Below, in pieces: positions 55,079-63,526 of a stretch of 64,000 bases of DNA. Below the pieces are notes generated by a model that did not search any database, was not told where the DNA came from, and was given only the letters and a program-made list of their open reading frames with translations. The stretch is taken from assembly GCF_003955715.1 (NCBI RefSeq), contig NZ_CP034463.1, positions 1,054,001 to 1,118,000 on the forward strand, read 5' to 3'. Source of the stretch: Streptomyces aquilus (GTDB lineage: Bacteria > Actinomycetota > Actinomycetes > Streptomycetales > Streptomycetaceae). The position numbers and the translations under genes were made by a program. The number at the start of each line of letters is the position of its first letter. Positions within the stretch are counted from its first letter, which is position 1.

Positions 55079-58000
55079 ATGGCATCCCCCGACAGACCCG
55101 CCCGGCGCCACACCCCGCCCGGCCCGCGCCGCGCCTCCGCCGCCGTCGCGCTGACCCTCGGCGCGGGCCTGCTGGCCGCGCCCGCCGTGCCCGCCCAGGC
55201 GGCCGAGAGCCCCCAGCCCACCGCCCGCTACACCTTCGACCAGGACGACCTCGCCTCCGGCCGCATCACCGACAGCTCCGGCAACGGCCTCACCGCGACG
55301 CTGGTGAACGGCTCCACCGCCCGGTCGGTGGACGGCACCGGCGGCGGCAAGGCCCTCTCCCTGCCCGGCGGAGCGCCCACCTCCGACGGCGCCTACGTCC
55401 GACTGCCCCGTGAAGTGGTCGGCGACGCGAACGACCTGACGGTCTCCACCCGGGTGAGGTGGAGCGGCGAGACATCGTCCTGGCAGCGCCTCTTCGACCT
55501 GGGCACCAACACCACCAAGTACCTGTTCAGCACCCCGTACAACGGCAACGGACTGTTCCAGACCTCCGTGACGACCGGCGGAGGCGGTGCGGAGACCCAG
55601 GTCCGCGGCTACGCGATGCTCCCGGCGGACGAGTGGCGGACGGTCACCGTCACCCTCGACACGACCGCGGGCCGGCTGACCACCTACCTCGACGGCGTCG
55701 CGGTCTCCTCCTCCGCGACCGGCATCAAGGCCAAGGACCTGCTGGACGGTTCGGCCACGGCGGCCGGCTACATCGGCAAGTCCTTCTACCCGGACCCGCT
55801 CCTCAAGGGCGCCATCGACGACTTCACGGTGTGGCACTCGGCGCTGAACGCCGACCAGGTGGCCGCCCTCGTCGATGCCGGCCCGACCGTCGGCGCGCTC
55901 GCGCAGACCTCCTTCGACGTCCGTACGACGACCGGGACCGCCCCGTCGCTCCCCGCCGCCGTCCGCGCCACGTTCTCCGACGGCTACGACCGCGACACGC
56001 CGATCGTGTGGGACGCCGTACCGTCCGAGAAGTACGCGCGGCCCGGCACCTTCACCGTGGCGGGCAAGGCGGTCGGGCGGAGCGTCGAGGCGAAGGTCAC
56101 CGTGGTCCGCGAGGGAGCCCTCACCGTCGACCTCGGCTCGGACACGGGCGCCTTCCACGGCGGCGCCTCCGGCACCCTGTACGGCGTGTACGGACCGGAC
56201 GTCCCGACGAACAACCTGATGGCGGGCATGGGCCTGCGCACCGTCTCCACCAAGGCGCAGGACGGCCCGCAGCACCCGGGGGCCGACGCGCTGGAGGTGG
56301 TGAAGCCGCTGGCCGACTCCACCGACGGCGACGTCTACATCTACATGACGGACATCCACCGCGGCTTCCCGTACGAGTGGCCCGGCGACACCCCGGCCGA
56401 GAAGCTCAAGCTCTACGAGGAGAAGCTCGCCAAGCAGGTCGACCAGGTGCTCCGACTGCCCGAGGAGTACCAGGACAACATCGTCTTCGTGCCGTTCAAC
56501 GAGCCCGAGGGCAACATGTTCGGTACCGGACAGTGGAGTTACGACCAGGTCAGCTGGCTCAGCAAGCCTGACGCCTACTTCGCCGCATGGGACTCCGCGT
56601 ACAAGCTCATCAAGGACAGGATGCCGGACGCCCGGATCGCCGGCCCCAACACCAGTGTCCTGTACGACCAGGTGAAGGGCTTCCTCACCCACACCCTGGC
56701 CGCCGGCACCCTCCCCGACGTCATCACCTGGCACGAGCTGAGCCACCCGGAGGCGGTCCGCGAGAGCGTCGCCAAGTACCGGGCGTGGGAGAAGGACCTG
56801 TTCAAGGGCACGGCCCGGGAGGGCACCCGACTCCCCGTCAACATCAACGAGTACGCCTTCAACTACCACACCTCGGTCCCGGGCCAGATGATCCAGTGGG
56901 TGTCCGCGATCGAGGAGTCCAAGGTCGACGCCGACATCGCGTACTGGAACATCGACGGCAACCTCTCCGACTCCGCCGTGCAGTCCAACCGCGGCAACGG
57001 CCAGTGGTGGCTGCTGAATTCGTACGCGTCGATGACCGGGCACACGGTGGCGGTGACCCCGCCGTTCCCCGGCGAGAACTACACGATGCAGGGCGTCGCC
57101 ACCCTGGACGCGAAGAAGAAGCAGGCCCGGCTGCTCTTCGGCGGGTCCACCGGCAAGGGCCACATCACCTTCGACAACGTGCCGAGGAACGTCTTCGGCT
57201 CCCAAGTCCACGCGTGGGTACGGGAGATCGAGTGGAGCGGCCAGGTCGGCGACAACTCCGGCCCGAAGCTGCTCACCGAGACCAGCCTCAAGGCCGGTGA
57301 CGCCGGCAAGGTGGTCGTGGACTTCGGTGACGGCGCGCTGCCGGCGCTGAAGGAGTCCTCGGCGTACGAGATCGTCCTCAGCCCGGCGGGCACGGCGAAG
57401 AGCACGCAGACCGCGCCGGTGCGCTGGCAGGGGTCCTACGAGGCGGAGGACGCCGCCCACACCGGGTCCGGTTACTCGAAGAACGGCCCGGAGGGGTCCC
57501 CGCGTGACGTGTCGAAGTTCTACACCTCCGGCGGCTACGACGTCGGCGGTCTGCGCACCGGCTCGGACGTCACGCTCGACTTCACCGTGGACGTCCCCGA
57601 GGACGGCACCTACGACCTGAGCGTCTTCGCCAACTCCCTCAACACCTACGACAAGGTGAAGGAGCAGGGCCCCACCAACGTGTTCCTGCGCGTGGACGGC
57701 AAGGCGGACGGCGAACAGGAACTCAACCTGCCGCTCGGCTACAAGTGGGTGGTCTGGGACCACACCGACACCCAGGTCCACCTCACCAAGGGCAGGCACA
57801 CCCTGACGCTCGCCGCCAAGAGCCTCGACGGCAAGCGCGTCACGAAGGGCGACGCCATCGTCGACCGGCTCACCCTGACGCTGCCGCAGCCTTCCGCCGG
57901 CACGCGCGTGTACGAGGGTGAGCTGGCCTGGCTTGGCGGCGGGGCGCGCCCCGTGTACGACCTGCCGAAGCGCGCGGCCACGGGATCGGGCGCCGCCCGG

Positions 58001-58753
58001 CTGGCGAAGGGCCAGACCGCCACGTTCTGGGTCTACTCCCCCGCCGACCGCGAGGCCACCCTCAAGGTCGACACCCTCGACGGCACCGGCGCCCGGCTCT
58101 CCGTCAACGGCCACGACGTCCTGCGCCTGGCCAAGGACCGCGGCAGCGTCGCCGTCTCCCTCTCAGGCGGCATCAACAAGGTGACGCTGACCGGAAGTTC
58201 GAGCACCGTGCTGGTCGACCGCCTCTCGGTCACGCCCACCGAGGGCACCCTGCCGGTGACGACGTACGAGGCCAAGGACGCCGTCCTCGCGGGCTCGGCC
58301 ACGCTGACCCCGCTGTCCCTGGCCACCGACGGCACGGCGATCACCGGGATCGGCGGCACCCCGGGCAACGCCAACACCGCGCGGTTCACCGTCTCCGCGG
58401 ACCGGGCCGGCCTCTACGCCCTGCGGGTCCGCTACTCCAACCCCGAGCAGTCGGAGGCCACCCACTACAACCCGGACCCGCTCGCCCGCCATGCCGACAT
58501 CAGCGTCAACGGCGCCGAGCCCCGGCGGGTCGGCTTCCCGCACAGCTTCCACCAGAACAACTTCTGGGAGCTGACCGTCCCGGTCCACCTGAAGAAGGGC
58601 GCCAACACCGTCACCTTCCGCTCCGAGGAACTGCCGAACTTCGACGGCACGACCTACGCCTCGGACACCTTCCCGGGCGTGCTGCTCCGCTCCCGGTACG
58701 CGCCCCTGATCGACCGGATCACGGTCGCGCCGTACGCGAGGGAGGTCCGGTGA
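55079..58753 (+). CDS. Large secreted multi-domain glycoside hydrolase (LamG, GH-A barrel, CBM)
   Basis: A 1224-residue exported protein. The signal peptide is residues 1-41; a LamG-like jelly roll spans about 45-215 (YTFDQDDLASGRITDSSGNGL), then an Ig-like region to 300, then a clan GH-A type barrel at about 300-640. Candidate catalytic acids are E475 in VPFNEPEGN and E591 in NINEYAFNY. Two or three carbohydrate-binding beta-sandwich modules follow (YEAEDAAHTGSGYSKNGPEGSP; YEAKDAVLAGSATL). I cannot name the substrate; GH39-like or related families are nearest. The ATG at 55079 has GAGGA 8 nt upstream. It is under the adjacent LacI protein's operators. Confidence 0.85.
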   Translation: MASPDRPARRHTPPGPRRASAAVALTLGAGLLAAPAVPAQAAESPQPTARYTFDQDDLASGRITDSSGNGLTATLVNGSTARSVDGTGGGKALSLPGGAPTSDGAYVRLPREVVGDANDLTVSTRVRWSGETSSWQRLFDLGTNTTKYLFSTPYNGNGLFQTSVTTGGGGAETQVRGYAMLPADEWRTVTVTLDTTAGRLTTYLDGVAVSSSATGIKAKDLLDGSATAAGYIGKSFYPDPLLKGAIDDFTVWHSALNADQVAALVDAGPTVGALAQTSFDVRTTTGTAPSLPAAVRATFSDGYDRDTPIVWDAVPSEKYARPGTFTVAGKAVGRSVEAKVTVVREGALTVDLGSDTGAFHGGASGTLYGVYGPDVPTNNLMAGMGLRTVSTKAQDGPQHPGADALEVVKPLADSTDGDVYIYMTDIHRGFPYEWPGDTPAEKLKLYEEKLAKQVDQVLRLPEEYQDNIVFVPFNEPEGNMFGTGQWSYDQVSWLSKPDAYFAAWDSAYKLIKDRMPDARIAGPNTSVLYDQVKGFLTHTLAAGTLPDVITWHELSHPEAVRESVAKYRAWEKDLFKGTAREGTRLPVNINEYAFNYHTSVPGQMIQWVSAIEESKVDADIAYWNIDGNLSDSAVQSNRGNGQWWLLNSYASMTGHTVAVTPPFPGENYTMQGVATLDAKKKQARLLFGGSTGKGHITFDNVPRNVFGSQVHAWVREIEWSGQVGDNSGPKLLTETSLKAGDAGKVVVDFGDGALPALKESSAYEIVLSPAGTAKSTQTAPVRWQGSYEAEDAAHTGSGYSKNGPEGSPRDVSKFYTSGGYDVGGLRTGSDVTLDFTVDVPEDGTYDLSVFANSLNTYDKVKEQGPTNVFLRVDGKADGEQELNLPLGYKWVVWDHTDTQVHLTKGRHTLTLAAKSLDGKRVTKGDAIVDRLTLTLPQPSAGTRVYEGELAWLGGGARPVYDLPKRAATGSGAARLAKGQTATFWVYSPADREATLKVDTLDGTGARLSVNGHDVLRLAKDRGSVAVSLSGGINKVTLTGSSSTVLVDRLSVTPTEGTLPVTTYEAKDAVLAGSATLTPLSLATDGTAITGIGGTPGNANTARFTVSADRAGLYALRVRYSNPEQSEATHYNPDPLARHADISVNGAEPRRVGFPHSFHQNNFWELTVPVHLKKGANTVTFRSEELPNFDGTTYASDTFPGVLLRSRYAPLIDRITVAPYAREVR

Positions 58754-58761
58754 GCTGATCG

Positions 58762-58830
58762 GCGCGGGCGCACCGCACCGGGCGTACGGCCGCAGCGGCC
58801 GCGACAGTCCCCGGTGCGGTGCGCCCGCGC
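58762..58830. terminator. Long hairpin terminator
   Basis: A perfect 21-bp stem joins 58762-58782 and 58810-58830 (arms beginning GCGCGGGCGCACC), with a 27-nt loop. It lies 9 bp after the hydrolase stop and serves the converging nucleotidyltransferase gene too. Confidence 0.8.
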
Positions 58831-58836
58831 TTCCGG

Positions 58837-59511
58837 CTACACCCCGGCCGTCGCGTAGAACTGCGCGCGCACGTGCCGCAGCCACGCCTCCACGGCCGCC
58901 TCGTCGGGCTGCTCGGGCAGGGCCGGGCGGCTCTCGGCGAACGCCGACTCGTAGTGCGCGAGCAGCGGGCGCGCGGCCGTCGGGTCGGCGGCGACCCGGT
59001 CGCCGAACTCGACGTACTCCTGTGGGTTGTCGAGGCGGATGGTGAGGTGGCCGGTGGTGTACAGCTCCAGGCCCTGGTGGCACAGCCGCTTGAGGTGCCG
59101 GGCGTGCTTGGCGGTACGGGCGTCGGCCTCGCGGCCCTCCAGCCGGCGGAACTGCTGGGTGGCGTACCCGAGATAGGCGTCCCGGACCCGCTTGGCGCTC
59201 AGGAACGCGGTGCGCAGGCCGATGAGTTCGTCACCGAGCGGAGTGCGCACCTCGTACAACTCCGGGGGCAGCCAGGCGAGTTCCATCGCGGTCGGGTTGC
59301 CGCCGAGGGCGAGTCTGCACCACTTGGCGGCCTCGTGCAGAGTCCTGTCCGGGGCGGTGCTGACGTGCGACTCCTTGGGCCGGTGCAGGCCGTGCAGGGC
59401 CTCGGTCGGCGCGGCGAACATGCCGAGGCGGTCCACGTCGGAGCCCGCGTGGGCGAGGCCGTAGGCGGTGGAACCGACGATGCCGGACAGCAGTACGTTC
59501 GGGACGGGCAT
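58837..59511 (-). CDS. Nucleotidyltransferase-fold protein
   Basis: A 224-residue protein with the MNT/pol-beta signature GSTAYGLAHAGSDVDRLGMF near residue 12-32, followed by helices with WCRLALGGNPTAMELAWLPP and LGYATQQFRRLEG. This is the family of predicted nucleotidyltransferases (RlaP-like) acting on an unknown substrate. The ATG at 59511 has GGAGAGG upstream. It converges on the hydrolase gene and diverges from the lipoprotein gene. The catalytic G-S-X10-D-X-D is complete, so activity is likely. Confidence 0.83.
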   Translation of the reverse strand: MPVPNVLLSGIVGSTAYGLAHAGSDVDRLGMFAAPTEALHGLHRPKESHVSTAPDRTLHEAAKWCRLALGGNPTAMELAWLPPELYEVRTPLGDELIGLRTAFLSAKRVRDAYLGYATQQFRRLEGREADARTAKHARHLKRLCHQGLELYTTGHLTIRLDNPQEYVEFGDRVAADPTAARPLLAHYESAFAESRPALPEQPDEAAVEAWLRHVRAQFYATAGV

Positions 59512-59619
59512 GGTCGGTCACCTCTCCTCGGGGCAGGGTCGTGTGGCCTCATTGTGGTGACCTGCGAGGATGCGGTCATCAGATTTTTTGGGGCAGGGGA
59601 TCCGAGGGGAGTCGGCACG

Positions 59620-60288
59620 GTGCTGGTCGGGGTGGGGAAGGCTTGGCGGCGGACCGCTTGTGCGGCCGTGCTGGTGAGCGTGCTGGCAGGCTGCTCCGGG
59701 GCCGCGGAGAAGGACGCCGAGCCGTCCGCGAGCCCTTCGGCGAGCGCCTCCGAGAAGGTCGAGAGCGCCGGCACGATCGGCGGGACCGGCTCCGCCTGTC
59801 TGCTGCCGGTCGGCTTCGACCTCGCCGCCGAGTGGAAGGCGGAGGCCATCGACGGCTCGACGGCGGACCCCGCCGGTACGGCTCCCGTCGACGAGGACAT
59901 GGCGTCCGTGTTGCGCCAGGGGCCGGTCACGCTGGTGTGCGAGATCGACGCCAAGCCCGCCGGGCACCTCGGCTTCCTCCGGGTCTTCACCGGGGAGGCC
60001 GGCCCGCAGGACGGCGACGCCCGGGCCGTACTGGAGGCCTTCGTCACCGCCCAGGACGGGGCGGACAAGGCGAAGTACAGCACCTTCGAGACGGGCGGCC
60101 TCGCCGGTGCGGCGGTCGAGTACCTCGCCACCAGCGAGCTGCTGGACGAGACGAAGCAGGAGAGCGCCTTCGCCGTCGTCACCCCGGACGGCCCGGTCGT
60201 CGTCCACCTCGGCGGCGCGGACACCGGGGAGCACCAGGACATGCTCCCGGCGTTCGAGCTGGCGAGGAAGACGCTGCACACCGTCTGA
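59620..60288 (+). CDS. Secreted lipoprotein of unknown function
   Basis: A 222-residue lipoprotein with signal RRTACAAVLVSVLAGCSG (lipobox LAGC), then a Ser/Ala/Pro-rich linker (EPSASPSASASEK) and a globular domain with two Cys (CLLPVGFDL and LVCEIDA) that may form a disulfide. No named family is recognised. The GTG at 59620 has GAGGGGAG 8 nt upstream. It is 331 bp from the hydrolase hairpin and alone on its strand. Confidence 0.78.
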   Translation: MLVGVGKAWRRTACAAVLVSVLAGCSGAAEKDAEPSASPSASASEKVESAGTIGGTGSACLLPVGFDLAAEWKAEAIDGSTADPAGTAPVDEDMASVLRQGPVTLVCEIDAKPAGHLGFLRVFTGEAGPQDGDARAVLEAFVTAQDGADKAKYSTFETGGLAGAAVEYLATSELLDETKQESAFAVVTPDGPVVVHLGGADTGEHQDMLPAFELARKTLHTV

Positions 60289-60409
60289 ACCGCGGGCCCG
60301 GCGCGCTGAACGCACGCGTCCCTCGAAATTCATATCGGGACAAGGTGCAACCTTTTCCCCAACCCGGTTGTCTCATCAGATATCAGACACATGAATCCCG
60401 GGGGACATC

Positions 60410-60961
60410 ATGCGACACAGCAGAACGACATGGGCCACCGTCGCACTCATGGGTGCGGCACTCGCCGTGGCCACGGTGCCCGCACAGGCCACCACCACCT
60501 GCCCCACCGGCTGGGGCAGCCTCGACAAGAGCCGCTCGGTCGGCACCACCGACTCGGTGACGAACGCCAGGACCGGCCGCCACACCTGCTACGACCGGCT
60601 CGTCGTCGACATACCCGGCGCCGACAAGGCCGACCTCGGCTATTCCGTCCGGTACGTCAGCCAGGTCCACCAGGACGGTTCCGGCCGCGTCGTCCCGGTG
60701 ACGGGCGGAGCGGTCCTGGAAGTGCGGGTGACGGCACCCGCGTACGACATCGACACCGGCTCCCCCACCTATCCCGCCCGCACGGGCCGCCCGCTCCCCG
60801 GCGTGGACCTCGCCGGGTACCGCACCTTCCGGGACGCCCGCTTCGTCGGCAGTTTCGAAGGGGACACGCAGTTCGGCCTCGGCGTTCGCGCCCGACTGCC
60901 GTTCCGGGTCCAGCGCGTCGACGACCGGATCGTGGTGGACGTCGCCCATACCTGGAGGTGA
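60410..60961 (+). CDS. AMIN-like secreted protein
   Basis: A 183-residue exported protein with signal peptide RHSRTTWATVALMGAALAVATVPAQA and a single AMIN-like beta-sandwich (HTCYDRLVVDIPGADKADLGYSVRYV, FEGDTQFGLGVRARLPFRVQRVDD, IVVDVAHTWR at the end). AMIN-type domains bind peptidoglycan or help localise cell-wall enzymes. The ATG at 60410 has GGGGGA 4 nt upstream. It is downstream of the lipoprotein gene (121 bp). Confidence 0.82.
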   Translation: MRHSRTTWATVALMGAALAVATVPAQATTTCPTGWGSLDKSRSVGTTDSVTNARTGRHTCYDRLVVDIPGADKADLGYSVRYVSQVHQDGSGRVVPVTGGAVLEVRVTAPAYDIDTGSPTYPARTGRPLPGVDLAGYRTFRDARFVGSFEGDTQFGLGVRARLPFRVQRVDDRIVVDVAHTWR

Positions 60962-60972
60962 ACCGCCGACTC

Positions 60973-61605
60973 CTACGCTCCCGTGTAGAAGGCGATCGTC
61001 GCCGCGGTCGTGGACTCGACCGTCTCGGCGTCCGCGCCCGACGCGGTGTACGCCGCGCCCCAGGCGTTGCCGGAGACGGTCGCGCATTCCTTGCCCTCGT
61101 CGGAGAGCTGCCAGGCCACCGACTCCTCCTGGGTCATGGCGCCCCCGGCGAGGTGCAGGCCGAGCCCGAGGGACATCAGATCCCAGCCGACGCCGGTGGC
61201 GCCCGGGCCGTACCGACCCCAGAACTCGTCCGGTACGACGGCCACGTGCTCCAGCACGAACACCGTCCGACCGTCACCCTCGGAGGTCAGCCTCACCTCG
61301 ACCTCGCTGAAACCCGGGTCGGGCCCGAACAGCCAGCTCACCCGCAGCCGCTCCGGCTCCACGCACTCCAGGATCTCGCCGCCCGCCTGGCCCTCCAGCT
61401 GGTAATGGCCGCCGACCTTGAAGTCCCCGCTGACCGGCAGGAACCAGCGGCTGATCCGCTCGGGGGACGTGACCGCGTCCCAGACGTCGGCGATGTCGGC
61501 GTCGTAGGTGCGCCGCAGCAGGACGGTGCGGGCGTCGCCCGCGTCGACCTTGCGGGTGCCGACCTCCCGGTGCAGCCGCTTGATCTCCTCGACGAAGTCA
61601 GTCAT
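60973..61605 (-). CDS. SRPBCC/AHSA1-family protein
   Basis: A 210-residue protein of the Activator-of-Hsp90-like (AHSA1) branch of SRPBCC: LLRRTYDADIADVWDAVTSPERISRWFLPVSGDFKVGGHYQ, then LRVSWLFGPDPGFSEVEVRL and VLEHVAV near the helix-strand core. Such pairs with ArsR regulators are widespread, their ligand unknown. The ATG at 61605 overlaps the ArsR gene by 8 bp, so the two are co-translated. Confidence 0.88.
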   Translation of the reverse strand: MTDFVEEIKRLHREVGTRKVDAGDARTVLLRRTYDADIADVWDAVTSPERISRWFLPVSGDFKVGGHYQLEGQAGGEILECVEPERLRVSWLFGPDPGFSEVEVRLTSEGDGRTVFVLEHVAVVPDEFWGRYGPGATGVGWDLMSLGLGLHLAGGAMTQEESVAWQLSDEGKECATVSGNAWGAAYTASGADAETVESTTAATIAFYTGA

Positions 61606-61951
61606 CTCCGCTCGTTTCCTCTCTCGCTCTGCGCTCACGCCTGCCGCGCGCGAGCTCCGTTCCCAGCGCGTCGAGGCGCTGCTCCCAGAACCCCCGGAAC
61701 CGGTCCAGCCAGGCGTCCACCTCCCGGAGGGGCTCGGCCTGGACGGCGTACAGCCGTCGCGTTCCCTCGGCCCGCACGGACGCGAATCCGCTCTCCCGCA
61801 GCACTCGCAGATGCTGTGAGACGGCCGGCTGGGAGATCCCGAACTCGCTCCGGATCACCGCGCTGACCTCGCCCGACGTCTGCTCACCCGCGGCGAGCAG
61901 CTCCAATATCCGGCGCCTGACCGGATCTCCCAGTACGTCGAAGGCGTGCAC
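61598..61951 (-). CDS. ArsR-family regulator
   Basis: A 117-residue winged-helix protein: LGDPVRRRILELLAAGEQTSGEVSAVI, then the recognition helix in GISQPAVSQHLRVLRESGFAS and RRLYAVQ wing. No metal-binding Cys cluster is seen, so it is a non-metal ArsR (as usual for SRPBCC partners). GTG at 61951 has a -10 CATAGT 7 nt before it, so the mRNA is leaderless. It overlaps the SRPBCC gene downstream. Confidence 0.92.
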   Translation of the reverse strand: MHAFDVLGDPVRRRILELLAAGEQTSGEVSAVIRSEFGISQPAVSQHLRVLRESGFASVRAEGTRRLYAVQAEPLREVDAWLDRFRGFWEQRLDALGTELARGRRERRAREETSGDD

Positions 61952-61958
61952 GATCCCG

Positions 61959-61988
61959 ACTATGCCACGAGCTACTTATATAAGGCAA
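61959..61988 (-). promoter_or_regulatory. ArsR promoter and palindromic operator
   Basis: On the minus strand, TTGCCT (61988-61983) and CATAGT (61964-61959) form -35 and -10 elements 18 bp apart. The palindrome CTTATATAAG (61975-61984) overlaps the -35, as expected for a self-repressing ArsR site. Confidence 0.65.
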
Positions 61989-61998
61989 GACTTAAACA

Positions 61999-62029
61999 AG
62001 CGGGCCGGGGTCGCCCGCCCCGGCCCGCT
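61999..62029. terminator. Terminator after phospholipase pseudogene
   Basis: AGCGGGCCGGGG (61999-62010) pairs perfectly with CCCCGGCCCGCT (62018-62029) around TCGCCCG. It serves the minus-strand pseudogene end and insulates the ArsR promoter. Confidence 0.75.
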
Positions 62030-62036
62030 CACCTGC

Positions 62037-62746
62037 TCAGACGTGCGGACGCCGCCCCCGTTCCTGGTGCGGGAACGTCTGGTCCGCCCCGGGGAGGGTC
62101 GGCTTCGGCAGGGTCGCTACCTCCTCCTTCGCCTTGGCCAGCTGCTCCGCCGTGTCCTCGGGCAGCCGGGGCGGGCGCGGCCGGGCGGCCGGGAAGCGGA
62201 AGGCGGAGGTGAGGTCACCGAAGGTGCTACGCCGCCAGTCGCTGATGTTCGGCTCCTCGACGCCCGTGAAGCGCTCCAGGAAGCGCAGTGCGGAGGTGTG
62301 GTCGAAGGCCTCCGAGGCCACCCAGCCACCCGCGGTCCCTCCGGCGGGGTGGGCGGCGGCACATGGTCGAACAGGCCGTCGTTCTCGAAGGTGCCCTCGG
62401 GCTGCGGGCGTAGGTCGTCCAGCGGTACGGCGTCGGCGCGACATTGCTGAGGATCGGCCCGCCCCGGGTACCGGCGGGGTCGATGGTGCCGGTCATCCAC
62501 ATCAGGCGGTTGGGCCAGGTGGGGCCGAAGACCGAGCAGAAGTAGTGGTCGCAGACGGTGAAGGTCTCGGCGAGGGCGAACTGGAAGGGAATGTCCTCGC
62601 GGGTGTAATAGCCCAGAGCAGGAGGTAGCCCTTGGGGTTCTCGGTGTCCGGCTGGTAGAAGACGGAGCGCCCGGAGTCGAGCCGGAGCGCGTGCGGGTCG
62701 GCGAAGCCGCGAACGCCGGCGAGGGTGCCGAAGTAGTGGCCCCTTC
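62037..62746 (-). pseudogene. Decayed phospholipase C (phosphoesterase family)
   Basis: Fragments in three reading frames match successive parts of the non-haemolytic phospholipase C/acid phosphatase family: HYFGTLAGVRGFADPHALRL and RSVFYQPDTENPKGYLL, then GYYTREDIPFQFALAETFTV with WPNRLMWMTGTIDPAGTRGG, then RWTTYA, then PEGTFENDGLFDHVPPPTPP, then GGWVASEAFDHTSALRFLERF and NISDWRRSTFGDLTSAF at the end. Between fragments the conserved segments are missing, so there have been several deletions plus frameshifts. The whole remnant is about 710 bp against roughly 2 kb for intact genes. It cannot encode a working enzyme. Confidence 0.85.
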
Positions 62747-62956
62747 TTGAGGGAGAGAACCAGCGGCCGGTCCCGATGTCGGAACCGGTCCGCCGATCAC
62801 TCTCCGTCCGGGGCGGGGCAGGGCGTCAGGGGCGGGTGATGAACATGCGGACAACGTGCGGGAAGGGGTTGGCCAAGCCGTGACCCGCAACAGCCGGGCG
62901 TTGCCCGCGCTTTGAGGTCGCCCGACCACGCCTTGGGACGGTCATGACGGGTGGGC

Positions 62957-63472
62957 TCAGTCGTCGGCCTCGCGGCGCAGGTACCAGATCGTGGCGGCGA
63001 CCGCCGCCAGCCACACCCCCGCCACCGCGACCGGTCCGCCGATCAGGTCGCCGTACTTGTAGGACGGGAGCGCCAGGACCACGGCGAACCAGGTGACCAG
63101 GCCCCATCCGGCGAGCGAGCGCGGCAGTTCGCGGCGGGCCCGGAACACGACGACGACGCCCGCGCCGATGCCGTAGAGCCCGGCGGCGAGCAGGGCGAGG
63201 GCGAGCGCGGTGTCGAACGCCGGGTCGTCCCCTGGCCCCCAGACCTCGTGCGCGGTCAGCACCGTGAAGGCGCCCACCAGCACCGCGCCCGTCCCCCACA
63301 CCCGGCGCCACAGGGCCCGTCGGCGGCGACGGATCTCCTGGTCCGTCAGCCCCTCGGACCGGCGGCGCTCGGCGCGCTCCCGGGAGCGCCGCGCTTCTCG
63401 AACGCGCGCCCTGCGCCTGCGGATCTCACGCCGCCGGCGCCGCTCGGCCGTGTCGCCCCATGGTCCGGGCAT
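62957..63472 (-). CDS. Small membrane protein with Arg-rich N terminus
   Basis: A 171-residue protein. Residues 8-60 are almost entirely basic and helical (ERRRRREIRRRRARVREARR), followed by four predicted transmembrane helices (GTGAVLVGAFTVLTAHEVW; ALALALLAAGLYGIGAGVVVV; LAGWGLVTWFAVVLALPS; GPVAVAGVWLAAVAATIWYL). It is a typical streptomycete membrane protein of unknown function. The ATG at 63472 has GGGAG 7 nt upstream. Confidence 0.72.
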   Translation of the reverse strand: MPGPWGDTAERRRRREIRRRRARVREARRSRERAERRRSEGLTDQEIRRRRRALWRRVWGTGAVLVGAFTVLTAHEVWGPGDDPAFDTALALALLAAGLYGIGAGVVVVFRARRELPRSLAGWGLVTWFAVVLALPSYKYGDLIGGPVAVAGVWLAAVAATIWYLRREADD

Positions 63473-63526
63473 CAGCAGACTCCCCCCGTCGTCCTCTAGG
63501 GAGGAGCCCTTCGGCCGGCCGCTGAT

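Noticed and set aside
55001..58114. Very long antisense frame (over 1000 codons) under the large hydrolase
   Set aside because: Repetitive Gly/Arg/Val composition without domains; the sense frame has a signal peptide, ribosome site and domains.
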